Below are positions 26,566 through 37,100 of a DNA stretch of 64,000 bases, piece after piece. Location: the NCBI GenBank assembly GCA_020628935.1, contig JAHDEG010000003.1:186001-250000 (forward strand). Reading direction: 5' to 3'. Source of the DNA: Flavobacteriales bacterium (GTDB lineage: Bacteria > Bacteroidota > Bacteroidia > Flavobacteriales_G > JALEGO01). The notes below the pieces were generated by a model, which worked only from the letters and a program-made list of their open reading frames with translations, searched no databases and had not been told where the DNA came from. The position numbers and the translations under genes are program-made. Positions within the stretch are counted from its first letter, which is position 1, and each line of letters starts with the position of its first letter.

Positions 26566-27882
26566 ATGAAAAAATCATTTGAACAACAAATAAAAGAGTC
26601 GTTAGATTCTTTTGAGGTGAGGCAATCTCCCAGTGGTTGGGACGAAATGAGTGCGCTTTTAGATAAGCAGCAGCCAGTTTCAAAAAACACTGCTAGCAAA
26701 AAACTTGGCAAAGGTCTACTAAGTGTTGCAATTGTTGCAGCTATAGTTTTTTCAATTTATAAAATGAGTTTTAAAGAGGGAAAATTAGCTAAAGAGGTGG
26801 TTACTACTATTTCTTCTGGGAATAAAAGAACGAAAAATAAAGTATTTAATAAGGAAGTAGTTGATAACCCTAATAAAGATTTACGAACTACTGTTAATAA
26901 CAATGCTGTAGATATGACAAATGCTTCAGACCCGAGAGAGGCCTTGAACTTACAAAAACTTCCGAAAGAAAAGGGTGAGATTGAATTGAATGAAAACTTG
27001 GACAAGGCAGATTTAGTGGCTGTACAACCAAAAGAACCTAATTTGTTAAACACCACAAATAAAGAGAATGAAAACCAGTCAGCTAAAGTTTTAGAAAATC
27101 TGAGCACCGCCTCAATTGGGGTTAGCAAATCTAAAGTTTGTGAAGGATTAAATATAATATTTACAGCTAATGAGCAGCTCTGTGTAGACTGCTCTTTTAC
27201 TTGGGATTTTGGGGATGGTAATATAAAAAGAGGAAAATTAGTAAACTACAAATACGAAAATGCAGGTTTGTATAATGTACAATTGACGGCTTATAAAGAT
27301 GGTAGTAGTTTTACAGACACTAAAAATATTGAGATTTTACGAACACCTTTAGTAGATTTTCAAACAAGAGTTATTTATGATAATGATATGCCTAAGTATG
27401 AGTTTGACTATCCTTACAGAGATAATAAAACTGTGTTATGGATGTTTGAAGATGGATCTCAGTATACAACAGCTAAATTCACCAAAGGCTTTTATCAAAA
27501 AGGGAACACCAGCGTAAAGCTAGAGGTAACTAACTTGAATGGATGTAAAGCCGCAAGTTCAGAAACTGTAGAAATAAGACAAGTACTTAGTCTTTTAGCT
27601 CCTAATGCATTTAGCCCAAATAATGATGGTAAAAATGACACTTGGATGCCAGCTAAATTAGCAGATGAAACCTATAAAATATTTGAGCTAGTTATTTACG
27701 ATGGAAGAACAAAACAACCTGTGTTTACTTCTAAAAACGCTCAAAATAGATGGGATGGTAAAATTTTAAACAGATCAGTGCCTGCAAAAGGAGGTGAGAC
27801 ATTTGTATGGACAGCAAAAGTATTGGTAGAAGAGGGAATATATAAAAACTACCAAGGGGCTATAGTAATTACTGATAACTAA
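26566..27882 (+). CDS. Single-span membrane protein with PKD and T9SS cargo-like domains, probable anti-sigma partner
   Basis: 438 residues. There is no signal peptide. A 49-residue N-terminal tail (KKSFEQQIKESLDSFEV, then GWDEMSALLDKQ) is followed by one membrane span at about 50-66 (LLSVAIVAAIVFSIY). A lysine/asparagine-rich linker follows to about 185, then PKD-like domains at about 190-258 (FTWDFGDGN) and 260-338 (VLWMFEDGS). The last domain, 343-438, is a gliding-motility/type B sorting-like module (LAPNAFSPNNDGKNDTW, ELVIYDGRTKQP, RWDGKIL). The short tail with a Trp-containing motif before a single span resembles cytoplasmic tails of Bacteroidota proteins encoded next to ECF sigma factors. 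Binding to the sigma factor is inference from gene order (5-base gap) and topology. The gene overlaps the convergent glycosyltransferase stop by four bases. Confidence 0.75.
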   Translation: MKKSFEQQIKESLDSFEVRQSPSGWDEMSALLDKQQPVSKNTASKKLGKGLLSVAIVAAIVFSIYKMSFKEGKLAKEVVTTISSGNKRTKNKVFNKEVVDNPNKDLRTTVNNNAVDMTNASDPREALNLQKLPKEKGEIELNENLDKADLVAVQPKEPNLLNTTNKENENQSAKVLENLSTASIGVSKSKVCEGLNIIFTANEQLCVDCSFTWDFGDGNIKRGKLVNYKYENAGLYNVQLTAYKDGSSFTDTKNIEILRTPLVDFQTRVIYDNDMPKYEFDYPYRDNKTVLWMFEDGSQYTTAKFTKGFYQKGNTSVKLEVTNLNGCKAASSETVEIRQVLSLLAPNAFSPNNDGKNDTWMPAKLADETYKIFELVIYDGRTKQPVFTSKNAQNRWDGKILNRSVPAKGGETFVWTAKVLVEEGIYKNYQGAIVITDN

Positions 27883-28652
27883 ATAAATTTTGAGATATTT
27901 GGGCTGCTTTTAAAAGTAGCCCAATAGTATTTTAAAAACACTTCATAACTCATTAATAAACATATTTTAAGCCCATTAATCCCATCCATAAAACCAAGCT
28001 GAAAAACATAAGTTCTTATAAACCTTATTATTGGGTTTGTAAGTGTTTTAGCCACAAGGGTCAGCTTATTCTTTTCCTTCATTTTTCTGGCGGAAAGTAA
28101 AGCATACTTTTTTACTTTTTCTTTATGTGTTTTTACTGAGTTAAATGAATAATGCAAAATGTCGCCATCAATATTTTTAATTGGAACTTTTGTTTTTAAG
28201 ACTAGTTCCTCATGAACTTCAGCCTCATTCCAAAAAGCCTCTTTTTTGTTGAAAAGCCTTACTTTTGTATCTGGGTACCAACCGCAGTGTTTAATCCAAG
28301 AACCACAGTAGTTAGTTAAACGATTAAATGAATAGGCTCCGCTTAACCCCTCATCTTTTATTCTTACGATAGAGTTTTTTAGCTGGGTTGAAAGAACTTC
28401 ATCAGCATCTAGAGATAATATGTAGTTAAAAGTAGCTTTTGAATGACCAAAGTTTTTTGTTTTGCCGTACCCTTCCCAATTTTTAATATAAACAGTCGCC
28501 CCTAATTTCTCTGAAATATTGACAGTATCATCTATAGATCCTGAATCCACAATAATAATCTCGTTGGCAACTTGTTTTAGTGATTTTATGCAATTTGCAA
28601 TATTGTGTTCCTCGTTTAGTGTTATTACAACGGCAGATATTTTATCAATCAT
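27879..28652 (-). CDS. Family 2 glycosyltransferase
   Basis: 257 residues from the ATG at 28652 (MIDKISAVVITLNEE); ATGs at 28655 and 28658 are possible alternatives. The GT-A fold shows SAVVITLNEEHNIANCI, EIIIVDSGSIDDT and the metal-binding LSLDADEVLS, followed by VRLFNKKEAFWNEAEVHEEL. This is the type common in LPS-core and surface-polysaccharide assembly, resembling WaaE-like enzymes. The substrate cannot be predicted. Its start overlaps the end of the upstream membrane-protein gene by eight bases, so both act in one operon. Confidence 0.88.
   Translation of the reverse strand: MIDKISAVVITLNEEHNIANCIKSLKQVANEIIIVDSGSIDDTVNISEKLGATVYIKNWEGYGKTKNFGHSKATFNYILSLDADEVLSTQLKNSIVRIKDEGLSGAYSFNRLTNYCGSWIKHCGWYPDTKVRLFNKKEAFWNEAEVHEELVLKTKVPIKNIDGDILHYSFNSVKTHKEKVKKYALLSARKMKEKNKLTLVAKTLTNPIIRFIRTYVFQLGFMDGINGLKICLLMSYEVFLKYYWATFKSSPNISKFI
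27899..27924. terminator. Near-perfect palindrome in the overlap of convergent genes
   Basis: TTGGGCTGCTTTT followed directly by AAAAGTAGCCCAA is an inverted repeat of 13 bases per arm with a single mismatch. It lies 17 bases after the stop codon of the plus-strand gene and inside the last codons of the glycosyltransferase (GlyTrp..ThrPheLysSerSerPro region). It could stop transcription from the plus strand, but there is no following T tract. Confidence 0.35.
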
Positions 28653-29970
28653 CATCATTACTTTTAATCCAGCCTGCAATATTGCTTTTATCAATCCTTT
28701 CAAAAGTTTTATTACTATTTATACTAACAAATGATCCCGCTATCCAGAATAGTAAAGCAGGAACTCTGTATCTTACAATAGCACCCAATACGGGTATAGT
28801 CCATCCGATGAGAAGTAATAAGCTTGTACATGTAAAAAAGCATAAATAAACAATATTCCTGTGCTTAAAGTCTAAGTTTTTGAACTGAAATATTGCAGCT
28901 AACAATGCAAATAGGAATAGATAATTTTCAGCAATGCTCATAAGCTCAAGGATTGAGTTACTTTGCCATGGCATTTTTAGTAAAAATGAGTTTTTTAGTG
29001 CAATAGGTATTGCAAAAATGAAGCTATTAACTGAATAATCTAATACATATACATTTAGTATACTATTTGCATTAGAGTGTTTTGCAAGTCTTAAAAAATC
29101 CTCTTGTTTTTTATACATTTCCCAAATAATATCGTAAGTTTTACCTAAACTGTGAATGTAAAATACTGCGCCAAATATTATGCTTACACATACTAAATAA
29201 CTTAAGAAAGAATATTTGAGTTTAAAATAGTTGTTTATTAAATATACTGCAGAGTAGGGTAGTACAATTAATATAATGTATGGTTTTAAGTGGAGTAAGA
29301 CCCAACAGATTAGAATACATAAGATTAAGGCAGGTAAATTTATCTTTTCTTTTAATTTATTAACGCAGAATAAAAACAGCCCTAAAAAAAATACGATAAA
29401 GGTTTCTTTCAGAACCCCTGACCCCCAAAAGAGTAAGGAGGGCAAAAAAAATATAGCGATTAAAACTAATCGTTTATATTTAATGTGTTTTTGAAAGAAA
29501 ATATAAAATCCTGTGGTACCTACTAAAGAACAAAAAGCACTTAATGTTTGATGTATGTGAAAATTGCCAAAAGCAAATAAGCCAAAAAAAGCATTAATTC
29601 TAATCAAAGTTCTATTGTCGTTGAACATAGCGTTTTCCCAAACTCTATACCAATAATTCATAACACCATAGTAGTTGTGTTCAAAAAATGTAGTTCCATC
29701 TTTCCAACCAAAAAACATTTTAAAAAAATCTGAAGGATTGGTTTTGAGGGCTGAAAGCATTATTTGAGAATCATCGTAATACTTAAAAATGTCTGCTGTT
29801 TCTCTATTATTATAATACTTGGTGTAAACAAGATATAGCGCAAAGGTTGCAATTAGTTTTGTGAAAAAGGCAAGTGTTAAAAACGATTTTGAGATTCCGC
29901 AATTTTTAAAAAACGGAATTCGCCATATTACAAAAACAAGTAGTAGTATATAGCATCCGCTCAAAAGCAT
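28645..29970 (-). CDS. Polytopic membrane protein of unknown function (glycosyltransferase-like or polymerase-like)
   Basis: 441 residues with about ten hydrophobic spans. No named family is recognised with certainty. The region NRETADIFKYYDDSQ after the second span, with paired aspartates in a periplasmic loop, and the general layout recall family 39/83-type membrane glycosyltransferases or O-antigen polymerases. I chose the ATG at 29970 (MLLSGCYILLL) because the TTG at 29976 lies inside a -7 element. The gene precedes and overlaps a family 2 glycosyltransferase, which supports a role in surface glycan assembly, but this is inference. Confidence 0.6.
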   Translation of the reverse strand: MLLSGCYILLLVFVIWRIPFFKNCGISKSFLTLAFFTKLIATFALYLVYTKYYNNRETADIFKYYDDSQIMLSALKTNPSDFFKMFFGWKDGTTFFEHNYYGVMNYWYRVWENAMFNDNRTLIRINAFFGLFAFGNFHIHQTLSAFCSLVGTTGFYIFFQKHIKYKRLVLIAIFFLPSLLFWGSGVLKETFIVFFLGLFLFCVNKLKEKINLPALILCILICWVLLHLKPYIILIVLPYSAVYLINNYFKLKYSFLSYLVCVSIIFGAVFYIHSLGKTYDIIWEMYKKQEDFLRLAKHSNANSILNVYVLDYSVNSFIFAIPIALKNSFLLKMPWQSNSILELMSIAENYLFLFALLAAIFQFKNLDFKHRNIVYLCFFTCTSLLLLIGWTIPVLGAIVRYRVPALLFWIAGSFVSINSNKTFERIDKSNIAGWIKSNDDD

Positions 29971-29973
29971 ATT

Positions 29974-29981
29974 CAAATTTA
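29974..29981 (-). promoter_or_regulatory. -7 promoter element of the membrane protein/glycosyltransferase operon
   Basis: The minus strand reads TAAATTTG, an exact TAnnTTTG match three bases before the chosen ATG. Transcription would start at the start codon. The remaining AT-rich gap up to 30197 shows no further gene. Confidence 0.4.
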
Positions 29982-30197
29982 TACTATTTACTTAAATATG
30001 TTTAAAACAGGTTTGTTTAACATTATTTACCATTCAATTAATAATATCTGCCACTTAATAAAGCTCATGTTAACTTATAAAATAAATAATTGACATTTGT
30101 TAAATAAATGTTTTTTCACCTGAATCTTTGTGGTAGTCATGTGTTTGAAGTTTTTTTATCAACAACGAAAGTTAGATGATAATTTCAAATAATTTTT

Positions 30198-30224
30198 TAT
30201 CTTCGCACATTCCCAATTTATGGG
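30198..30224 (+). promoter_or_regulatory. Promoter and leader hairpin of the TonB-receptor operon
   Basis: TATCTTCG at 30198-30205 is a variant of the -7 element. It is followed by CCCA (30212-30215) and TGGG (30221-30224), a small stem-loop, then GTGTTAAAATGTTTTAA before the ATG at 30252. The arrangement parallels that of the sigma operon leader at 25935-25973. Confidence 0.4.
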
Positions 30225-30251
30225 TGTTAAAATGTTTTAAAAATTAATTTT

Positions 30252-33200
30252 ATGAACAGATTTTTACTTTCCGTCATTTTTATCTTCTTAGGTTACACAT
30301 TTACTTTAGCTCAAACTGGGCAAGGAGGTGTGAAAGGAAAAGTGTTAGACAAAGAGAGTGGTGAGGGAGTTCCGTTTGCAAACATCTCAGTTAAATTAAA
30401 AGGTAATCTTGTTACTGGTGGTGTTGCTGATTTTGATGGTAATTATACTATTAAACCACTAGCTCCTGGTCAGTATTCAATTGAAGCTTCTTACGTTGGT
30501 TATCAACCGCAACTTGTGCAGGGAGTAATAGTAAATTCTGATAAACTTACATTTCAAAATTTTAAAATTACTACTCAAGCCGTAAACTTAGAGGATGTTC
30601 AAGTTATTGCTTACGCAGTCCCTTTAATTAGTAAGGATAATACAACATCAGGTGATCAAATTACCAGAGACGATATAGATAAAATACCAGGTCGTAGTGC
30701 CACAGATGTTGCAAAAACAGTAGGTGGCTTGTTTTCTAAGGATGATGGTTCTGGAGACTTAAACTCAAGAGGAGCTCGTGACGATGCTAATATTATATAT
30801 GTAGATGGTGTTCCAGTAAGAGGTACTGGTAACATTTCGAAAGGCGCGTTAGAAGAAGTTGCTGTTATTACAGGTGGTGTTCCTGCTCAGTACCAGGGCT
30901 CAACTGGTGCAATTATATCTATTACAACAAGAGGTGCGGCTAGAGAATACTCAGGGAGTATTGATTATTTAACATCGGGGTATAAAATTGGTGATAATGT
31001 TTATGGTTTAGATGCACAAGGATATAATTTATTAGAATTTAATGCTACAGGTCCTTTATTATGGAGGAAGGATTCTGAAGGAAATAAAACGGATCCTATT
31101 TTAGGTTTCTTTGTTTCAGGTAACGTTACCGATGTTATAGATAATGAACCTTCTCCGATAGGAATGTGGAAAGTGAAAGATGAAGTTTATGATCAATTAT
31201 CTGCTGATCCATTAAGATTTAATTCAAATGGAAGCGGAACATTCTTGAATCATGAGTTTGTTAGATTAAACGATTTAGAAAAAGTTAGAACGAGATTAAA
31301 TGTAAGAAGACAAGGTGTTAACGTTAACGCTAAGCTAGATTATAACATTAATAAAAATACTACACTAACATTTGGTGGAGCGTACGATTTTCAAAATAGA
31401 AATGACGATCGTTTCCGTTCTGGATTCTCCGAATTAAACCCAAGAGGAGATTTATATTCATATACTTTAATGAATTCTCACCATAACCCAGAAATCATAA
31501 ACACAAATGCAAGAGCTTACGTTCGTCTGGTACAACGTTTTGGTAGTGGAAATCCAGATGAAGAAGAAGCTTCTGCTTCAATAGTGAAAAATGCATATTA
31601 TTCCATTCAAGCTGATTATCAAAATCTTACAAACAAAAGTTGGGATGAGAATTTGAGAGATAATGTTTTTGGTTACGGATACTTGGGTAAATTCACTACA
31701 TACCAAACAAGACAATACGATGGTGGGCAGGATTCACTAACGGGTATTACCGGTTTAATACAACAAACATTTGTGGATACATTGGTTGCATTTGATCCTG
31801 ACTTCACATATAATCCTCAAGCAGCTACAATAACAGAAGGTTTTTATAATCTTTATGGTTGGGAGGGAATTGATGCTGATGGAAACCCTATTTACGATGC
31901 AGAGTTAGCTGGTGACAATCTTAGAAACCTAAATAACATCTCACTAGCAGGTGGTTTAAGAAACGGAGATGAGCCAAGAGATATCTACGGGATGTGGAGG
32001 TCTCCTGCTTATGTTAACAACAATTACTTTTTAAGAACCCAAGAGCAGTATCGTTTAAACGCATTATTTTCTGCAGATATAAAAGATCACGCTATAACTT
32101 TAGGGTTTGAATATGAACAAAGAGTTGATAGAGAATTTAATTCATCACCAAGAGGTCTATGGACTTTAGGTCGTCAGTTAACAAACAGACATATAGCAAA
32201 CTTAGATTTCTCTAATCCACAAATCACTCAAATATCTACTTTTCCTATCGTGAATTACGATAGATTAAATAGTGCTCCCGATGAAGCATGGGGAGGAGGT
32301 TTTAATGGCGCTGATCCTCAAAGTTTTTTTGATTATAATCTTCGTTTAAAATTAGGCTTAGATCCTGATGGTGTTGATTACGTTGATTTTGATTCTTATG
32401 GCCCTGAAATGTATTCGTTAGATATGTTCAGTCCGGATGAGTTATTAAATAATGGTAGTGAATATGTTAGCTATTTTGGTTATGATCATACTGGTAAAAG
32501 AGTTAACGATTACAGTTCCAACTGGTTGAATGAGTTTTTTACTGCTCAAGATGAGTTCGGTAACTTTAAAAGAGAGATTGCTCCATTTCAACCAATATAT
32601 GTTGCTGGATTCATTCAAGATAAATTTTCTTTTGATGATTTAGTTTTTAACGTTGGTTTACGTGTAGATAGGTACGATGCAAACCAAAAAGTACTTATCG
32701 ATCCTTACGTACTTTTCCCAACGGTTAAGGCTGGCGAAGATTTAACGCAACAAGGTATTCAAGAATATGAAGTGCCTAATAATATCGGTGAAGACTACGT
32801 TGTATATGTTGATGATGTAAGAAACCCTACTTCCGTAGTTGGTTTTAGAGATGGTGACACTTGGTACAATGCTCAAGGTATTGAAATAGAAGATGCAACT
32901 GTATTAGAAGGTCCTCAAGGAATTGCGCCTTTGTTAGTAGATAAAAATGTTTCAAGCGGACAGGAAATTAGGGAGAGTTCTTTTAGAGACTACAAGCCAA
33001 GAACAGCTGTTATGCCTCGTATATCTTTTTCTTTTCCAATATCTGATGAAGCTTTATTTTTTGCTCATTATGATGTGTTAACAAGAAGACCATTATCTAA
33101 TAACAGACTTAATCCTACAGATTATTTCTTTATTAACAATGTTGGACAGTCTTTAATCAACAACCCCGATTTAGGTTTTGAACAAACAATTGATTACGAA

Positions 33201-34073
33201 TTAGGATTTAAACAAAAGCTTAATAATTACTCTTCTCTTTCAATCGCTTCATTCTACCGTGAATCAAGAGATTTACAACAAGTAGTAAATTTACGTCAAG
33301 CGTATCCTAATGGTTATATAACATTCCAAAATGGAGATTTCGCAACTGTTAAAGGATTACAATTATCCTACGATTTAAGAAGGTTAGGGAATATTAGAGG
33401 TAGAGTTTCATATACATTGCAATTTGCTGAAGGTACTGGTTCTGGTGCTACTTCTGGCTTAAACTTAGCAAGAACAGGTAAGCCAAACCTAAGAAACCTT
33501 ATTCCTCTTTCTTATGATCAGCGTCATACAATAATTGCTAATATCGATTACAGATACGGATCAGGAAAAAACTATAACGGTCCAGATGGCTTTGCAAGAA
33601 AAATACTTGAAAACTTTGGTGTTAACTCTGTATTTAACGTAGGTTCTGGCACCCCGTATAACCGCCAACAAAACATTACTTCACCAGCATTGTTTTCGAG
33701 TAACTCGGCAATACTCGAAGGCCAATTGAATGGTGCAAGATTGCCATGGAATTTCTCAGTAAATTTAGGCGTAGATAAGAATTTTGATTTAAAATGGAAT
33801 AAAGATGAAGATGGCAAGGCTTCATACACAACTCCAATGTCTGTTTACTTACAAATTGATAATTTATTCAATACACTTAATATTGTAAATGTTTATAGAG
33901 CAACAGGTAACCCTGATGATGATGGGTATTTAACTGCTCCTGAATTTCAGAATATTATTCAAGCACAAAATAGTGAGTTAAGCTTTAGAGAATTATATTC
34001 TTTAAAAGTTAATACAGGTGCCAACTATACATTACCTAGAAGAATTAAAATTGGAGTTCGTTTGGACTTTTAA
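30252..34073 (+). CDS. TonB-dependent outer-membrane receptor with carboxypeptidase-like N-domain
   Basis: 1273 residues. The signal peptide ends near LAQ (about residue 21). A carboxypeptidase-D regulatory-like domain (GVKGKVLDKESGEGVPFANI to ASYVGYQ) spans about 25-110. The plug domain follows, with ITRDDIDKIPGRSATDVA, NSRGARDDANIIYVDGVPV and EEVAVITGGVPAQYQGSTG. The rest is a large beta-barrel ending in KIGVRLDF with a C-terminal aromatic residue. Such receptors take up large substrates using TonB energy. No SusD partner is adjacent; instead a T9SS cargo gene and a PorV-like gene follow on the same strand. The ligand cannot be predicted. Confidence 0.92.
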   Translation: MNRFLLSVIFIFLGYTFTLAQTGQGGVKGKVLDKESGEGVPFANISVKLKGNLVTGGVADFDGNYTIKPLAPGQYSIEASYVGYQPQLVQGVIVNSDKLTFQNFKITTQAVNLEDVQVIAYAVPLISKDNTTSGDQITRDDIDKIPGRSATDVAKTVGGLFSKDDGSGDLNSRGARDDANIIYVDGVPVRGTGNISKGALEEVAVITGGVPAQYQGSTGAIISITTRGAAREYSGSIDYLTSGYKIGDNVYGLDAQGYNLLEFNATGPLLWRKDSEGNKTDPILGFFVSGNVTDVIDNEPSPIGMWKVKDEVYDQLSADPLRFNSNGSGTFLNHEFVRLNDLEKVRTRLNVRRQGVNVNAKLDYNINKNTTLTFGGAYDFQNRNDDRFRSGFSELNPRGDLYSYTLMNSHHNPEIINTNARAYVRLVQRFGSGNPDEEEASASIVKNAYYSIQADYQNLTNKSWDENLRDNVFGYGYLGKFTTYQTRQYDGGQDSLTGITGLIQQTFVDTLVAFDPDFTYNPQAATITEGFYNLYGWEGIDADGNPIYDAELAGDNLRNLNNISLAGGLRNGDEPRDIYGMWRSPAYVNNNYFLRTQEQYRLNALFSADIKDHAITLGFEYEQRVDREFNSSPRGLWTLGRQLTNRHIANLDFSNPQITQISTFPIVNYDRLNSAPDEAWGGGFNGADPQSFFDYNLRLKLGLDPDGVDYVDFDSYGPEMYSLDMFSPDELLNNGSEYVSYFGYDHTGKRVNDYSSNWLNEFFTAQDEFGNFKREIAPFQPIYVAGFIQDKFSFDDLVFNVGLRVDRYDANQKVLIDPYVLFPTVKAGEDLTQQGIQEYEVPNNIGEDYVVYVDDVRNPTSVVGFRDGDTWYNAQGIEIEDATVLEGPQGIAPLLVDKNVSSGQEIRESSFRDYKPRTAVMPRISFSFPISDEALFFAHYDVLTRRPLSNNRLNPTDYFFINNVGQSLINNPDLGFEQTIDYELGFKQKLNNYSSLSIASFYRESRDLQQVVNLRQAYPNGYITFQNGDFATVKGLQLSYDLRRLGNIRGRVSYTLQFAEGTGSGATSGLNLARTGKPNLRNLIPLSYDQRHTIIANIDYRYGSGKNYNGPDGFARKILENFGVNSVFNVGSGTPYNRQQNITSPALFSSNSAILEGQLNGARLPWNFSVNLGVDKNFDLKWNKDEDGKASYTTPMSVYLQIDNLFNTLNIVNVYRATGNPDDDGYLTAPEFQNIIQAQNSELSFRELYSLKVNTGANYTLPRRIKIGVRLDF

Positions 34074-34124
34074 TATTAGATAAAAACAGAAACGAATATT
34101 TACTTGATTACAAAACAAAAAAGT

Positions 34125-37100
34125 ATGAACGTATTAAAACTAAGAATAGCAAGTATTAAAATAGCTTTAGCAGTTATTATCCTTGCTCCATTTCAAGCGA
34201 AGGCATATTTACATATTGCTGATGCACCAGCAACAAGCTCAGGTAAAGTTGCTGCTAGTTGTTTGCCTCCTTCAGCTGCAACAGATTTGGACATTAACAA
34301 TGTTCAGGCACTCATACAAACTGGTGGTGATATGTGGTGGGATCTGCAAGGCGTAGCTAAATATGAAGTGCCTAAGGTGGAAAACGGAAATGGACCAACA
34401 GCTATATTTGCTGGTTCTCTTTGGTTAGGTGGGGTAGATGTTTCTAACCAACTTAAAGTAGCCGCTCAGCGTTTTCGTCAGGTAGGTAATGATTTTTGGA
34501 CCGGTCCACTTAGAAACGATAATGCGGAAACTACTGCTGAAGTATGTCAGTTATATGACAGGCATTTTAAAACAACAAAAATCGAAGTCGAAACATTTGT
34601 AGCTTGGAATAACGCTAAAACATTTGATGCTGAAAACCCAGGTGAAAATACTGCCGAAGAAAGTTTTCCAAATTATAGTGTTCCATTAACTATCCAAGAA
34701 TGGCCAGGAAATTACACCGGTCCTGATGCTGATTTTTATGATTTTAACTTAGCCCCTTTTGAAGACATTGATGGGGACGGTGTATATAATTGGCAGGCTG
34801 GAGATTATCCTAAATATAATTTATCTGGTGATGGCGATTGCTCGACTGAGCAACTAAATGAAATTTATGGTGATCAGAACCTTTGGTGGGTTTTCAATGA
34901 TAACGGTAATATTCACACAGAGAGTGGTTCTTCACAAGCTATCGGTATGGAAATAAAAGCTCAAGCTTTTGCTTTTGCCACCAACGATGAAGTAAATAAC
35001 ATGACTTTTTATAATTATAACCTAATAAACAGATCAACATTTACTTTAGCTGAGACATATTTTGGTTTTTGGGTTGATCCTGATTTGGGTGGAGCTCAAG
35101 ATGATTTTGTAGGTTGTGATGTTAGTAGAGGTCTTGGTTTTTGTTACAATGGTGATGCATATGATGAAAGTGCTAATGGTGCTTTGGGTTATTTAGATAA
35201 GCCAGCCGCAATAGGAGTTGATTTCTTCCAAGGTCCTTTTCAAGATTTTGATGGTGAGGATAATGATTGGTATACAAAAGAAAATCCTATACCCGATGGT
35301 GCAGTAGAAGGTAACGGTGTTGGTTATGCTGATGGTATTCCTGATAACGAACGTTTTGGTATGAGAAGGTTTTTATATCACAACAACGATAACAGCCCTA
35401 CAGGTGATCCTTCAACTGCTACTGATTATTATAATTTCTTAAGAGGTTTTTGGTCAGATGCTACTCAAATGGTTTACGGAGGTACTGGTTATGTAAACGG
35501 TTGTTCTGCCCCGTTTTCATGTAACCCAGCAACATTTATGTTTCCTGGGGATTCTGATACTGAAAACTGGGGTACTGGGCAAGAAGAAATCCCTTGGTCA
35601 GAAGAAACATCTGGTAACACACCACAAGATAGAAGATTTTTACAGTCTGCAGGTCCGTTCACTTTAGCTCCTGGAGCTCAGAACTACATTACAGTAGGAG
35701 TTGTTTTTGCGCAAGCAACTACTGGTGGTCCTTTAGCATCAGTTCAGTTATTAAAAGAAGCTGATAACAAAACACAGGCTGCATTTGATAATTGTTTTAA
35801 AATACTTGAAGGACCTTATGCACCTGAAATGACATTTCAAGAGTTAGACCAAGAGTTAATCGTTTATTTAGATAACCCAATCACTTCGAATAACTATAAA
35901 GAAGGTTACGCCCAGCTAGATCCAACTTTACCAGCTCCTGAAGAAGTTCTAGTTGGTACGCAGCAAGTGGTAGTTCCTGATACAACAGCAGTAAGTTTTG
36001 AAACTATAGTTGATATGGATACACTGTATGCAACAGATTCTACTATTGTTATGGATTCAATATTTGTGTACGTAGATACTGCTGCTACTCCAGATGACTC
36101 AGTTTATTATGTATATTCTTACACTGAATATAATACACCTGAAGAAAACGGTGTGTTTGTTTTAATAGATACTTTTTTAATTGACCCTTCAACTGGTGAT
36201 CAAATTGATGTCCCGTTAACTGCATACGTTCAAACTTTAAATCCGGTTATAACTACTGAAACTTTTCAGATTCCTGTTTATACCATTGAGCAAAACATTG
36301 AAACTAGTTTTACGTTTCAATCGCTAACTGAACAAGAAAAAATTGATTATAGCACTTACTATTTCCAAGGTTACAAAGTATATCAAGTTAAAAATAAGTC
36401 TATTTCTTCCGCAGATTTAGATGATGTGGACAAAGCTCGTTTAGCATTCCAGTGTGACATTAAAGACGGAGTGTCCTCTATAATTAACTATGAATTTGAT
36501 GAGTCAACTCAGCAAACGGTCCCTAGATTAAAAGTGGAAGGGCAAGACGATGGTATCTCTCACTCTTTCAAACTTGAAAGTGATTTATTTGCTACTGGTG
36601 ATAACAAGCTAGTTAATCATAAAGAGTATTACTTTATGGCTGTTGCATATGCATACAATTATTCTCAGTACAATGAGTTTGATCCTAACAATACACTTGC
36701 TGGTGGTCAAAAACTACCTTACTTAGAGAGTGGAAAGGGTGCAACGGGAACTTCGGTTCAAGTATTTACAGCTATACCTCACAAAACTTCAGTTGAAAAT
36801 GATGGAACTATTCTAAACTCTGGTTACGGTGATGAAGTTGAACTAACACGTTACGAAGGAAAGGGTAATGGTGGACGTTTTTTAAAATTAACACAAGGTA
36901 GTGTTGACGAAATAATGAGCGGTTCACCTTGGGGTGCAGCTACCGTTACTTATCAAGAAGGGTTTGCGCCAATTTCTGTTAAGGTAATTGACCCTTTAAA
37001 TGTTCCAAGTGGAGATTTTACCTTTAGAATGACTGAAGATGACACAATAAGAGATCCGTTACTTAAAAATGCAAATTGGCAGTTAGATTTTGTAGGCCAA

